Assembly (NCBI GenBank): GCA_964626205.1 | Contig: CAZVED010000005.1 | Coordinates: 1-64,000 of the forward strand | Direction of reading: 5' to 3' | From: CAZVED01 sp964626205 | GTDB taxonomy: Bacteria > Patescibacteriota > Patescibacteriia > SG8-24 | Length of the DNA: 64,000 nucleotides | In this document: positions 41,441 through 48,783 of the stretch, piece by piece | Layout: each line of letters opens with the position of its first letter | Numbering within the stretch: the first letter of the stretch is position 1 | Translations under genes and position numbers: made by a program | The notes under the pieces: model-generated | Seen by the model: only the letters and a program-made list of their open reading frames with translations | What the model was told of the DNA's origin: nothing | The model's database searches: none

Positions 41441-41472
41441 TGACGACCCTCTCTTCTGGGGGTCATTTTTTG
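41441..41472 (+). terminator. Intrinsic terminator of the aldehyde dehydrogenase gene
   Basis: A GACCC / GGGTC stem is followed by ATTTTTTGT. Confidence 0.8.
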
Positions 41473-41474
41473 TA

Positions 41475-41502
41475 TGAAAAAACCGACAGCAGATGCCGTC
41501 GG
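41475..41502 (-). terminator. Intrinsic terminator of the C39-like gene
   Basis: On the minus strand an 8-bp stem (CCGACGGC / GCTGTCGG, one wobble) with an ATCT loop is followed by TTTTTTCAT. Confidence 0.82.
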
Positions 41503-41504
41503 CT

Positions 41505-42071
41505 TCACGTAGGAAAGAAGAGAATCGTCATCCCGAACACTGCACGTGACGCACGGAGGAACTGCCCCCATGAACGGACCTGTACCTCGCTCTGTGCCGG
41601 ATCGAGATACCACACCCTACGATGCGATGCCGCCACAAGAACGACGTAATGTGGCTCTGGTGACGACTCCTCGTTACCATGCAGGACGTTCACGTCGACG
41701 CTGGCAATAACCGGTCTGCGCGCGGAAAGCTCTCGCATGACCATCGGACGCGTGAGCGTTCCGGATACGACCGTGCCGCCGACATCGACGTACGCGGACG
41801 AAAGCGCTTTAACGATGCTATATGCATCCTTCGACGCCTGCAGACGCACCTCGGTCTTCACGCCACAGCTCGCAAGCCACGCGGCGATGTCGAACGGAGA
41901 GCACCCCTGCCAACCGGTCGACGTCGTGTTCCAAGAGAACTCCTTCGCGATATCCGCAAGCGGAACCTCCGCTCCGGTCAGGTAAGCATTCACCATGCCT
42001 GCGCACGCAGGCCCACACCACCGCGAGCTTTCTGGCTGCATGAGCAAAGGGATAGAAAGGAACGTCGGCAT
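41505..42071 (-). CDS. C39-like papain-fold peptidase
   Basis: 188 aa. The catalytic Cys is in SRWCGPACAGM (about 19-22), the His in PHYVVLVAAS (about 140) and the Asp in WYLDPAQ (about 156), the order of peptidase C39-like proteins. Substrates of this domain are double-Gly leader peptides or other small peptides. No ABC transporter partner is present, and there is no signal peptide, so it is probably a stand-alone cytoplasmic protease. It lies head-to-head with rplK, inside the segment that interrupts nusG-rplK. Confidence 0.8.
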   Translation of the reverse strand: MPTFLSIPLLMQPESSRWCGPACAGMVNAYLTGAEVPLADIAKEFSWNTTSTGWQGCSPFDIAAWLASCGVKTEVRLQASKDAYSIVKALSSAYVDVGGTVVSGTLTRPMVMRELSARRPVIASVDVNVLHGNEESSPEPHYVVLVAASHRRVWYLDPAQSEVQVRSWGQFLRASRAVFGMTILFFPT

Positions 42072-42153
42072 TCACCACCTCCTTCAAGGGTCGAGTGAAA
42101 TGACTGCCTTTTTTATCATGAAAGGAGCTTATCGTCAAGCTCAAGACCACCTC

Positions 42154-42182
42154 TTTACAACCTCCAACCCATACGGTAAGGT
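42154..42182 (+). promoter_or_regulatory. Candidate rplK promoter
   Basis: TTTACA (42154-42159), 17 bp, TAAGGT (42177-42182). A separate promoter is needed because the genes upstream run the other way. Confidence 0.45.
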
Positions 42183-42246
42183 GTCGCGGTAACGGTGGAC
42201 CCCATTTAAGCCGGGGCGCTTCTCTCCGTTGCCTAACGACGGTTCT

Positions 42247-42672
42247 ATGGCAAAGGCTATCAAGGCCCTTATCAAACTCCAGATCCCGGCAGGCAAGGCG
42301 AATCCTGCGCCGCCAGTGGGTCCCGCGCTCGGCCAACACGGCCTCAACATCGCGGAATTCTGTCAGAAGTTCAACGCCGCGACGCAACAGCTCGGCGGCG
42401 ACATCACCCCGGTGGTGATCACGGTGTACGATGATCGCACCTACGACTTCATCCTCAAGACCCCTCCGGCCTCCGTCCTCATCAAGAAGGTCGCAGGCAT
42501 CGAGAGCGGCGCGAAGAATCAACTCACGGACACGGCTGGCAGCCTCACGAAGGCGCAGGTCCGCGAGATCGCCGAGAAGAAGCTCCCGGATCTCAACACC
42601 ACGAACATCGAGTCCGCCATGCGCATCATCGAAGGCACGGCTCGGCAAATGGGCGTGAAGATCAAACCGTAA
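42247..42672 (+). CDS. rplK: Ribosomal protein uL11
   Basis: 141 aa, standard length. The N-terminal IPAGKANPAPPVGPALGQHGLNI and the rRNA-binding C-terminal half (KTPPASVLIKKVAGIESGAKN, MRIIEGTARQMGV) are clear. It forms the GTPase-associated centre with uL10. The start is the ATG at 42247; no Shine-Dalgarno. rplA follows after 66 bp. Confidence 0.97.
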   Translation: MAKAIKALIKLQIPAGKANPAPPVGPALGQHGLNIAEFCQKFNAATQQLGGDITPVVITVYDDRTYDFILKTPPASVLIKKVAGIESGAKNQLTDTAGSLTKAQVREIAEKKLPDLNTTNIESAMRIIEGTARQMGVKIKP

Positions 42673-42698
42673 GGATTACGAAACTATTCATGTGGGAG

Positions 42699-42714
42699 GT
42701 CCGCACGCGGACCG
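42699..42714 (+). promoter_or_regulatory. Hairpin between rplK and rplA
   Basis: A 6-bp stem (GGTCCG / CGGACC) with a CACG loop sits 25 bp before rplA. It could be part of an L1-type translational operator, but I cannot match the known motif securely. Confidence 0.35.
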
Positions 42715-42738
42715 CAAACACCACGTAAACCGAATACT

Positions 42739-43419
42739 ATGGCACACGGAAAGCGCTACAACGAACTCGCGAAACTTGTCGACCGGACCAAGACCTACTC
42801 CGTCGAAGAGGCGGTCGCTCTCGTGAAGAAGACCTCCACCACCAAGTTTGATGGCTCCGTCGAAGTCCACGTCCGTCTCGGTATCGACCCGAAGAAGTCC
42901 GACCAGCAGGTCCGCTCCACAGTGAGCCTTCCGCACGGTACGGGTAAGACGAAGAAGATTGCCGTCTTCACGGGCGGTGACAAGGAAAAGGAAGCGACGG
43001 ATGCGGGTGCGGACATTGTCGGCGGCGAAGAACTTATCGGCGAAATCGCCAAGTCCGGCAAGATCGACTTCGATGTCGCAATCGCAACGCCGGACATGAT
43101 GCCGAAGCTCGCAAAGGTCGCAAAAATCCTCGGTCCGCGCGGCCTCATGCCGTCCCCGAAGAACGACACGGTCACCACGAACCTGACGAAGACCATCGAA
43201 GAGCTCAAGAAGGGTAAGGTCGCTTTCAAGACCGATGACACCGCCAACGTCCACCAGATCGTCGGCAAGGCATCGTTCTCGGAGGCCCAGCTCATCGAGA
43301 ACCTCACCGCGTTCATGGACGCGCTGAAGCGCAACAAGCCGTCGTCCTCCAAGGGCGTCTTCATCAAGAGCGTCACCCTGACCTCCACGATGGGCCCTGG
43401 TATCAAGGTCGCAGCATAA
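42739..43419 (+). CDS. rplA: Ribosomal protein uL1
   Basis: 226 aa. It starts MAHGKRYNELAKLVDRTKTYSVEEA. VEVHVRLGIDPKKSDQQVR and ILGPRGLMPSPKNDTVT identify uL1; KASFSEAQLIENLTAFMDAL closes it. It builds the L1 stalk and often represses its own mRNA. Retention of uL1 is worth noting, because some CPR lineages lack it. Confidence 0.97.
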   Translation: MAHGKRYNELAKLVDRTKTYSVEEAVALVKKTSTTKFDGSVEVHVRLGIDPKKSDQQVRSTVSLPHGTGKTKKIAVFTGGDKEKEATDAGADIVGGEELIGEIAKSGKIDFDVAIATPDMMPKLAKVAKILGPRGLMPSPKNDTVTTNLTKTIEELKKGKVAFKTDDTANVHQIVGKASFSEAQLIENLTAFMDALKRNKPSSSKGVFIKSVTLTSTMGPGIKVAA

Positions 43420-43437
43420 GCGAACAGACCCGGAAAG

Positions 43438-43462
43438 ACCGCCCTGCAACGGGCGGTCTTTC
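43438..43462 (+). terminator. Intrinsic terminator of rplK-rplA
   Basis: A 7-bp stem (ACCGCCC / GGGCGGT) is followed by CTTTCGTT. Confidence 0.8.
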
Positions 43463-43467
43463 GTTCC

Positions 43468-43496
43468 TTGAAACGGCTTCCCTTTTCCGCTACGCT
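43468..43496 (+). promoter_or_regulatory. Leaderless-type dcd promoter
   Basis: TTGAAA (43468-43473), 17 bp, TACGCT (43491-43496). The dcd ATG starts at 43505, only 8 bp after the -10, so the mRNA is probably leaderless. Confidence 0.65.
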
Positions 43497-43504
43497 TCCG
43501 CCAT

Positions 43505-44083
43505 ATGATTCTCTCCGACAAGGACATCAAGCAAGCGCTCGCCGATGGACGGATTTCCATTGATCCGTACGACCCGTCATACGTGCAGCCGGCCTCCGTG
43601 GACCTCCGCCTGGACCGGACGTTCCTTATCTTCGACACGGTGAATCACTACGTCATCGACGTCCGCAAACCGGCGGACGACCTTATGCGCAAAGTAGTCA
43701 TCAAAGATGATGAGCCGTTCATCCTCCATCCGGGCGAGTTCGCGCTCGGCGCCACCTTCGAAGAGGTCGGTGTGGGCAACGACATGGTCGGCCGCTTGGA
43801 GGGAAAAAGTTCGCTCGGCCGGCTCGGCATCATCATCCACGCCACCGCCGGCTACCTCGACCCAGGCAACAAACTCAAGATGACGCTCGAACTCTCCAAC
43901 ATCGGCTCGCTTCCGGTGAAGCTCTATTACAAGATGCCGATCGCGCAGATGTCCTACTCCCCGCTTTCGAGCGTCTGTGAAAATCCGTACGGCAGCGGAA
44001 AACTGCACTCCAAGTACTACGGCGCCCAGGAACCGCAAGCATCGCAGATGTGGAAAAATTTTGAAAAAAAGGATACTGAATGA
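43505..44083 (+). CDS. dcd: dCTP deaminase
   Basis: 192 aa. It deaminates dCTP to dUTP. The core GRLEGKSSLGRLGIIIHATAGYLDPG (about 99-124) has the catalytic Glu and the trimer motif shared with dUTPases. QPASVDLRLDRTFLIFD and the C-terminal KYYGAQEPQAS are typical. Whether it is the bifunctional deaminase/diphosphatase cannot be read. A 4-bp overlap with the pilin gene and a separate dut two genes on suggest the classical dCTP to dUTP to dUMP route. Confidence 0.95.
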   Translation: MILSDKDIKQALADGRISIDPYDPSYVQPASVDLRLDRTFLIFDTVNHYVIDVRKPADDLMRKVVIKDDEPFILHPGEFALGATFEEVGVGNDMVGRLEGKSSLGRLGIIIHATAGYLDPGNKLKMTLELSNIGSLPVKLYYKMPIAQMSYSPLSSVCENPYGSGKLHSKYYGAQEPQASQMWKNFEKKDTE

Positions 44084-44481
44084 TCCGTATGGTGCTCCGC
44101 TCCCGCAACTCCATGGCCGCAACCGTCGCAGCAATCGCTGTCGGCGTGTTCGGCGCGCTACCAACGTTCGCGCAAACAACGATGGATTACGGCATGGACT
44201 ACGCTGAGGGTATCGGCCTCCCATCCGCACCGTTGCAGACCATCATCACCGGCTTTCTCCGCGCAACCCTCGGCTTCGTCGGCTTCGCCATGGTGCTCCA
44301 GATCATGTACGCCGGCTACCTCATGATGACCCACGGCGACAAGGAAGAAGCGCGCGAGAAGGCCGTCGCCGCGCTTACGCAGAGCGTCGTCGGCTTTCTC
44401 ATCATCGCCACCGCCACCTCTACCGCGAAGTTCGTCGTGAATGCGGTGGTGAACGCGCAGAACGGCGGCTTCTACTCCTAG
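44080..44481 (+). CDS. TrbC/VirB2-like mini pilin or membrane protein
   Basis: 133 aa. A signal peptide (SMAATVAAIAVGVFGALPTFAQ) is followed by two helices. The first covers about 57-82, ending in QIMYAGYLMMTHGD. After the charged turn KEEAREKAVAALTQ comes the second, SVVGFLIIATATSTAKFVVNAV. This is the layout of the TrbC/VirB2-like family common in CPR genomes, where it may form thin pili or membrane rings; the role is inferred. It is translationally coupled to dcd (ATGA overlap) and sits 4 bp before dut. Confidence 0.78.
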   Translation: MIRMVLRSRNSMAATVAAIAVGVFGALPTFAQTTMDYGMDYAEGIGLPSAPLQTIITGFLRATLGFVGFAMVLQIMYAGYLMMTHGDKEEAREKAVAALTQSVVGFLIIATATSTAKFVVNAVVNAQNGGFYS

Positions 44482-44485
44482 CACC

Positions 44486-44920
44486 ATGAACCTCCGCATC
44501 ACCCGCATCGACAAGGGGCTCCCGCTGCCGAAATACGAAACGTCCGGCGCCTGCGCGTTCGATGTCTTCGCGCGTGAAGAGGTGGTCGTGGCGCCAAAGT
44601 CCCTCGGCATGATTCCGACCGGCCTCGTGGTCTGCGTACCTAGCGGCCACACACTTCTCCTCGCCTCGCGCTCCTCCACCCCAAAAAAGAAAGGCTTGCT
44701 CATCCCCCACGGCATCGGCATCGTGGATCAAGACTACTGCGGCCCGGAGGACGAGATGAAAGTGCAAGTCTGGAACTTCACCGATGAGCCAGTTACCGTC
44801 ACACGTGGCGAACGCATCGCTCAAGCCATGCTCGTCCCCATCGTCCGTGCAGAGCTCGTCGAGACAGAGGCTGGCACACTGCAAGAAAAAAGTCGTGGCG
44901 GATTCGGAAGTACAGGATGA
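44486..44920 (+). CDS. dut: dUTP diphosphatase
   Basis: 144 aa, trimeric dUTPase length. It hydrolyses dUTP to dUMP, keeping uracil out of DNA and feeding thymidylate synthesis. Motif 1 is SGACAFDVFA (usually DAGxDL), motif 2 ASRSSTPKKKGLL, motif 3 GIGIVDQDYCG, motif 4 GERIAQAMLVP and motif 5 RGGFGSTG. All five are present, with an unusual motif 1. It shares a bidirectional terminator with gmk. Confidence 0.93.
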   Translation: MNLRITRIDKGLPLPKYETSGACAFDVFAREEVVVAPKSLGMIPTGLVVCVPSGHTLLLASRSSTPKKKGLLIPHGIGIVDQDYCGPEDEMKVQVWNFTDEPVTVTRGERIAQAMLVPIVRAELVETEAGTLQEKSRGGFGSTG

Positions 44921-44952
44921 AAAAATGACCCTCTGCTGAGAGGGTCATTTGC
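44918..44952. terminator. Bidirectional intrinsic terminator dut/gmk
   Basis: A perfect 10-bp stem (ATGACCCTCT / AGAGGGTCAT) with A-rich and T-rich flanks ends both convergent genes. Confidence 0.88.
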
Positions 44953-44962
44953 GTTGGAGAAG

Positions 44963-45559
44963 CTACTCCTTATCTGCAACCGGCGGAATGTCGTCACGTC
45001 GCTCCACGATGGCAAGCAGTTCCTCGACCGTTGCCTTGAGCATTCCGTCGCGGTTCGTAATGACGCTGCCGAACTCGTGTGCCGCGGCGACCTCCTCACG
45101 TGCGCGCTGCATGCGCCACTCGACGTCCTCCTTGGACCGCTGACGCGCTTCATGCCGCTTGCGAAGCTGCTCCAGCGACTCCGGCCGGATGAAGATGGAC
45201 CGTGATTCAGGGAACGCAGCAAGAGCCTTGCGTGCGCCATTCACGTCGATGACCGCGAAAACGACATCGTAGTCGTGCAGCATCTGTTCGATGACGACAC
45301 GGGAAGAACCGTACAGGTTCCCGTCGAACTCGTTGTACTCAAGGAACTCTCCGCGCTCGATCCTGCGCTCGAACTCCTCACGATCAATGAAGTGATAGTC
45401 TTCTCCATCGACCTCTCGGTCCCCTTTCGGACGCGTCGTCGTCGTGACCAGGCGCGCAGCAGAAGGCAGGCGCGCGATCGCCTCTTCGACAATGGTCGTC
45501 TTTCCGCCCGCGGACGGACCGATGACGACGACCAATTCACCGTGCTTGCCATGCTCCAT
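44963..45559 (-). CDS. gmk: Guanylate kinase
   Basis: 198 aa from MEHGKHGELVVV at 45559, fixed by GGAGAT; an upstream ATG has no site. The P-loop is GPSAGGKTT (common form GPSGVGKGT). TTTTRPKGDREVDGEDYHFIDREEFERRIERG is the GMP-binding region, and LEYNEFDGNLYGSS follows. It phosphorylates GMP/dGMP. The C-terminus is Glu/Arg-rich and helical. It is next to pyrimidine nucleotide genes. Confidence 0.93.
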   Translation of the reverse strand: MEHGKHGELVVVIGPSAGGKTTIVEEAIARLPSAARLVTTTTRPKGDREVDGEDYHFIDREEFERRIERGEFLEYNEFDGNLYGSSRVVIEQMLHDYDVVFAVIDVNGARKALAAFPESRSIFIRPESLEQLRKRHEARQRSKEDVEWRMQRAREEVAAAHEFGSVITNRDGMLKATVEELLAIVERRDDIPPVADKE

Positions 45560-45615
45560 AGGATCTCCATTGGATGGAAGCTCCATGGTAGCAACCATCC
45601 CCGTGGCGGGCAAGT

Positions 45616-45648
45616 ACGAAAAGCCGGCCCGAAACATCGGGCCGGTAC
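45616..45648 (-). terminator. Intrinsic terminator of thyX
   Basis: A 9-bp stem (CCGGCCCGA / TCGGGCCGG) is followed on the minus strand by CTTTTCG. Confidence 0.82.
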
Positions 45649-45653
45649 GGGAA

Positions 45654-46439
45654 TCAGACCTTGCGGTATGCGGGAACGTACGACGGAATGCCGTTGATGT
45701 CCTGGATGTCGTACCCTTGGAAGAAGTTCGGGTACCGTTCTGAGACCGTCGCAGCGACCTCCGCGAAGACGAGACGGATCTCCTCCTCTGCACCCTCGGA
45801 CGTGCGCATCTCGATCACGTGCCGCAGCGCGCGGGCGTTGGCAGACCAGCCAATGGTCGTCGCGAGCCCTTCGGGCGCGAGACGGCGCATCGCCGACGTG
45901 ACCTCCTTCTTCTTGGCGAACGGCAGCGCGCCCTCGTCGAGCTTGAAGTGCGCGGCCAGCGTGCGCTGCATGTCCTCCAAGATCTCGACGGTCGAAGTGA
46001 CGAGCTCGCAGACGACCTCATCTTCCGCGAAGCAGACCGGGAGCCAGAAGCCGATGTCCGTGAGACGCACGTACCGGAGGCTCTCCTGGGAGATGGCCGT
46101 GCCGGCACGGTGCCGGACGAGCTCGTGCGTGAACACGCGCGAGACGTCCGCGAAGACGAAGTTGAACTGGGGATGCTCGAGCACGGAGCCGTGCGCCGAC
46201 TTCAGGATGTTCTCGAGGTACAGCGCATTGCCCTCGCGGATCTTCGTCACGTTCGGATTCAATCCGACTTCGAAGCTCCGGTAACACAGGCGACCGTAGA
46301 ACTCAGCGAGCTTCTCGGCGTCAGAGCCTGCATCCGTCGACCAGTGCGGGATGCCGAGATGCTTAAGATACGCCTGCAGGCCGTCGGGGACGATTCGTGT
46401 CTCCCCGATAAGGAAAACACGTGGAGTGACTGAACGCAT
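45654..46439 (-). CDS. thyX: Flavin-dependent thymidylate synthase, variant motif
   Basis: 261 aa. The start is MRSVTPRVFLIG at 46439, fixed by AAGGAGG. It makes dTMP from dUMP with FAD and folate. SAHGSVLEHPQFNFVFADVSR and the ThyX motif RHRAGTAISQESLRYV are clear. The motif is one residue longer than the textbook RHRxxSxNxxSxRY and has Gly-Thr and Ser-Gln-Glu in place; I recall this variant from phage and CPR proteins. The promoter is TTGACC-16-TATACT. It is divergent from tmk. Confidence 0.9.
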   Translation of the reverse strand: MRSVTPRVFLIGETRIVPDGLQAYLKHLGIPHWSTDAGSDAEKLAEFYGRLCYRSFEVGLNPNVTKIREGNALYLENILKSAHGSVLEHPQFNFVFADVSRVFTHELVRHRAGTAISQESLRYVRLTDIGFWLPVCFAEDEVVCELVTSTVEILEDMQRTLAAHFKLDEGALPFAKKKEVTSAMRRLAPEGLATTIGWSANARALRHVIEMRTSEGAEEEIRLVFAEVAATVSERYPNFFQGYDIQDINGIPSYVPAYRKV

Positions 46440-46468
46440 CGGATACCTCCTTGCTTGAACGCTGCTGC

Positions 46469-46496
46469 AGTATACACGTAGGCCAACTCCGGTCAA
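46469..46496 (-). promoter_or_regulatory. thyX promoter TTGACC-16-TATACT (minus strand)
   Basis: On the minus strand TTGACC (46491-46496), 16 bp, TATACT (46469-46474), followed by AAGGAGG. Confidence 0.7.
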
Positions 46497-46564
46497 CCGC
46501 ACCGTCCACCTGGCCCGCTTGCGATGAGATTCTCGGCATGGCAAGCTCCTTGCGGGAGGATCTT

Positions 46565-47293
46565 ATGACCCACGGCAAACTCATCGTCATCGAAGGTTCC
46601 GACGGATCCGGCAAGGCCACGCAGACGAAGCTGCTTGCCGAACGAATCGGCCAAGACGTCGCGACCTTCGCCTTCCCCCGCTACGGCATGCCCGCAGCAC
46701 ACCTGCTGCAGCGCTACCTCGGACGGAACATGGACCGCTACGCGCGGACCCTCACGCCGTACCAGGCCTCGTTCACCTACGCCGCAGACCGGCTCGACTG
46801 GGCTGTCACGGAAGGTTACGCGCTGCTGGAAAGCGGTGCGAACGTTCTCCTGGACCGGTACGTCCTGTCAAACCTGGCGCACCAAGGCGCCCGCATCCCG
46901 AACTTCGAGATGCGACGCCTGTTCTACGACTGGTGCCTCGGGTTCGAATTCATGGACCTTCAGCTCCCTCGCCCGGACCTCACCGTCCTGCTCCACGTCG
47001 CATCGGAAGTGAGCATCGCGCTCATCGAGAAACGCGGCGCAACGACGGACGCGCATGAGGCCGACCATAGCCACCTGCGCGCAGCGGAAGCCGCCTACCT
47101 CGAGCTCGCAGACCTCCTCCCCGGCCTCGGCCACAAAGTGCGCGTCGTGGAATGCATGCGCAATCCCGACATGTCCCCCGAGGACATCCGCACAGCACTC
47201 GCGGATGGCGGCATCGGAGCCGTCCTCCTCACGGAAGCGGAAATCCACGAGTGCGTCTGGGAGGCTGTCCAGCCGACCATCCTCGCCTCATGA
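46565..47293 (+). CDS. tmk: Thymidylate kinase
   Basis: 242 aa, slightly longer than usual. The start at 46565 is fixed by GGGAGGA. The P-loop is IEGSDGSGKATQ. FAFPRYGMPAA binds substrate; DRYVLSNLAHQGAR carries the DRY/H motif. ALIEKRGATTDAHEAD is in the lid region. It phosphorylates dTMP to dTDP. Head-to-head with thyX, it completes a dCTP, dUTP, dUMP, dTMP, dTDP series with dcd and dut. Confidence 0.92.
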   Translation: MTHGKLIVIEGSDGSGKATQTKLLAERIGQDVATFAFPRYGMPAAHLLQRYLGRNMDRYARTLTPYQASFTYAADRLDWAVTEGYALLESGANVLLDRYVLSNLAHQGARIPNFEMRRLFYDWCLGFEFMDLQLPRPDLTVLLHVASEVSIALIEKRGATTDAHEADHSHLRAAEAAYLELADLLPGLGHKVRVVECMRNPDMSPEDIRTALADGGIGAVLLTEAEIHECVWEAVQPTILAS

Positions 47294-47301
47294 ACCGCAC
47301 G

Positions 47302-47332
47302 CCCCGCATCATCACGATGCGGGGTTTTTCTT
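47302..47332 (+). terminator. Intrinsic terminator of tmk
   Basis: A 9-bp stem (CCCCGCATC / GATGCGGGG) is followed by TTTTTCTTG. Confidence 0.88.
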
Positions 47333-47342
47333 GTCCATAGAC

Positions 47343-47371
47343 TTGACCGTACCGGCAAGCCATGCTACCCT
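47343..47371 (+). promoter_or_regulatory. Promoter TTGACC-17-TACCCT
   Basis: TTGACC (47343-47348), 17 bp, TACCCT (47366-47371). The same -10 as at 2094. Confidence 0.72.
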
Positions 47372-47418
47372 CATCGGTCCGCCTCACTGCCAAACCGAGA
47401 GCGGAAGAGGGGTACGTC

Positions 47419-47799
47419 ATGAAGGACATGTACCAACAACCGGAATTCGAAGAACGGAAGTACGGATGGAACAGCGCCCTGCAACTCGGCTATCGGAAGA
47501 CCGCGGCACTCATCGCGGACCGGAGTCATTGCTACACGGAGATCATGAACGCGCTTGCCGAAGAGGCAGGCATCGAGACCGCATTGGCGCACCTTGAGAC
47601 GATTGGCTATGCCCGATGGGCCTACCGTTTCGCGCGCCACGTCGCAGGACTCACCCCAGCGCAGCACAACCGCCTCATCGCCATCGTCACGGCCTCTGGC
47701 AGCATCGAGTACGCAACCTGGTACTTCGAAGATGTCGCTGACCTCACAGAAGATCATCTGTCACAGCTCCGTGCCGCCGCGTTACGGAAAGCCGCCTGA
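47419..47799 (+). CDS. Helical-repeat hypothetical protein
   Basis: 126 aa from MKDMYQQPEFEERK. The C-terminal 75 residues repeat a ~30-residue pattern: YARWAYRFARHVAGLTPAQH, then SIEYATWYFEDVADLTEDHL. This resembles the widespread 'WAYxFAxxVxGxD...L...V..SG' helical repeats that I recall from phage and bacterial hypotheticals. A scaffold role is possible. It is a cassette with a good promoter, an AGAGGGG site and a strong terminator. Confidence 0.72.
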   Translation: MKDMYQQPEFEERKYGWNSALQLGYRKTAALIADRSHCYTEIMNALAEEAGIETALAHLETIGYARWAYRFARHVAGLTPAQHNRLIAIVTASGSIEYATWYFEDVADLTEDHLSQLRAAALRKAA

Positions 47800-47804
47800 A
47801 TCGA

Positions 47805-47836
47805 CCCCGGCACGACGTGTGCCGGGGTTTTTCTTT
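47805..47836 (+). terminator. Intrinsic terminator
   Basis: A 9-bp stem (CCCCGGCAC / GTGCCGGGG) is followed by TTTTTCTTTA. Confidence 0.9.
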
Positions 47837-47908
47837 AAACATCAGCCAGCAAAACAAGTTCGGGAGTTCTCGTAGAATATGGCACGCGCGTCCGATATGA
47901 GGAGGTGA

Positions 47909-47968
47909 GCACGACGGGTACACTTTTTGGCGAGACTATGGCTCGACAAAAAGTCGTACCCCGAGATG
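47909..47968. repeat. 60-bp hairpin repeat, copy B (inverted relative to copy A)
   Basis: This is the reverse complement of 39798-39857 with one mismatch (C instead of T in the AAAAAGTCGTACC arm). It lies in the gap between the helical-repeat cassette and the 48.0 kb membrane gene. The two copies bracket about 8.05 kb. Confidence 0.9.
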
Positions 47969-48013
47969 CTCACCATTCCTCCCCAAAAGACACTCGTGCT
48001 ATACTATTTCCAT

Positions 48014-48769
48014 ATGCGTGAACTCATGAGCGCCACGGACCTCATCGTCGGGTCGTGGGAAAACCTCAAAAAGCACCTTTCTTCTTACCTCGGTTACGTG
48101 GTCTGGTTCATGGCGCTCGCGTTGGTGCAGTGGATCCTGCTCATCGTGACGCGCAACCTCATCGACGACGCCATCGTACGGACCATGGTCCACGCCCTGA
48201 TAACGCTCCCCGTCACGCTGATGGCCGCCGTCGTGAGCGTCGGCGTGACCCATATGACCGCCGAAACGCTTCAAGGCCGTCGTCCGGATCCTCGCGCGTC
48301 GTTCACGGTCGGCATCCACAAGCTCGTCTCCTTCATCTGGGTCTCGTTCCTCGTTGGCCTCATCCTCTTCTTTGGCGCGATTCTCCTCGTCGTTCCGTTC
48401 ATCCATTTCTTCGTCGCCTTGAATTTCGCAACGCTCTACCTCATCGTCGATGACGTCCGTGGAACTGCCGCACTCCGCGCGAGCCGCGACCTCGTCGCCG
48501 GACGCTGGTGGCCGGCCATGTGGCGCATCGCGATTCCGCTCCTCTTCTTCAACGTCGCCGCCGCGCTCGCTATTTCGTTGCTCTACCTCGTCATCGGCGC
48601 CTTCTTCGGCGATCCCCGCATCTTCTTCCAGGATGTCACCAGCGTCTACGACATCTCCAACGCGCAACTCCTCGTGACCACCGTCCTTCCCCAGGTCATC
48701 GCCGGCTTCATGCTTCCGCTCTACGCTGCCGCGGAGCTACTGCTCTGGTTCGACATGAAACGGGGGTAA
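48014..48769 (+). CDS. Six-helix membrane protein of unknown function
   Basis: 251 aa from MRELMSATDLIVGSW. Six hydrophobic helices cover about 24-43, 60-80, 100-140 (two), 178-203 and 225-245. The amphipathic middle (ALRASRDLVAGRWWPAMWRIAIP) resembles DUF975- or GDPD-membrane-domain-like families seen in CPR; no firm match. A TATACT at 48000-48005 is only 8 bp before the ATG, so the mRNA may be leaderless. gatB follows after a hairpin leader. Confidence 0.75.
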   Translation: MRELMSATDLIVGSWENLKKHLSSYLGYVVWFMALALVQWILLIVTRNLIDDAIVRTMVHALITLPVTLMAAVVSVGVTHMTAETLQGRRPDPRASFTVGIHKLVSFIWVSFLVGLILFFGAILLVVPFIHFFVALNFATLYLIVDDVRGTAALRASRDLVAGRWWPAMWRIAIPLLFFNVAAALAISLLYLVIGAFFGDPRIFFQDVTSVYDISNAQLLVTTVLPQVIAGFMLPLYAAAELLLWFDMKRG

Positions 48770-48783
48770 CCGTGCCTTGAACG

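Noticed and set aside
42699..42714. Firm L1 operator call
   Set aside because: A hairpin exists before rplA, but I cannot match the bulged L1-binding motif, so only a low-confidence hairpin is listed.
48014..48769. Reading the 48.0 kb membrane gene from an upstream start at 47927
   Set aside because: That start would make the 60-bp repeat part of the protein; the TATACT box 8 bp before 48014 and the natural N-terminus there argue against it.
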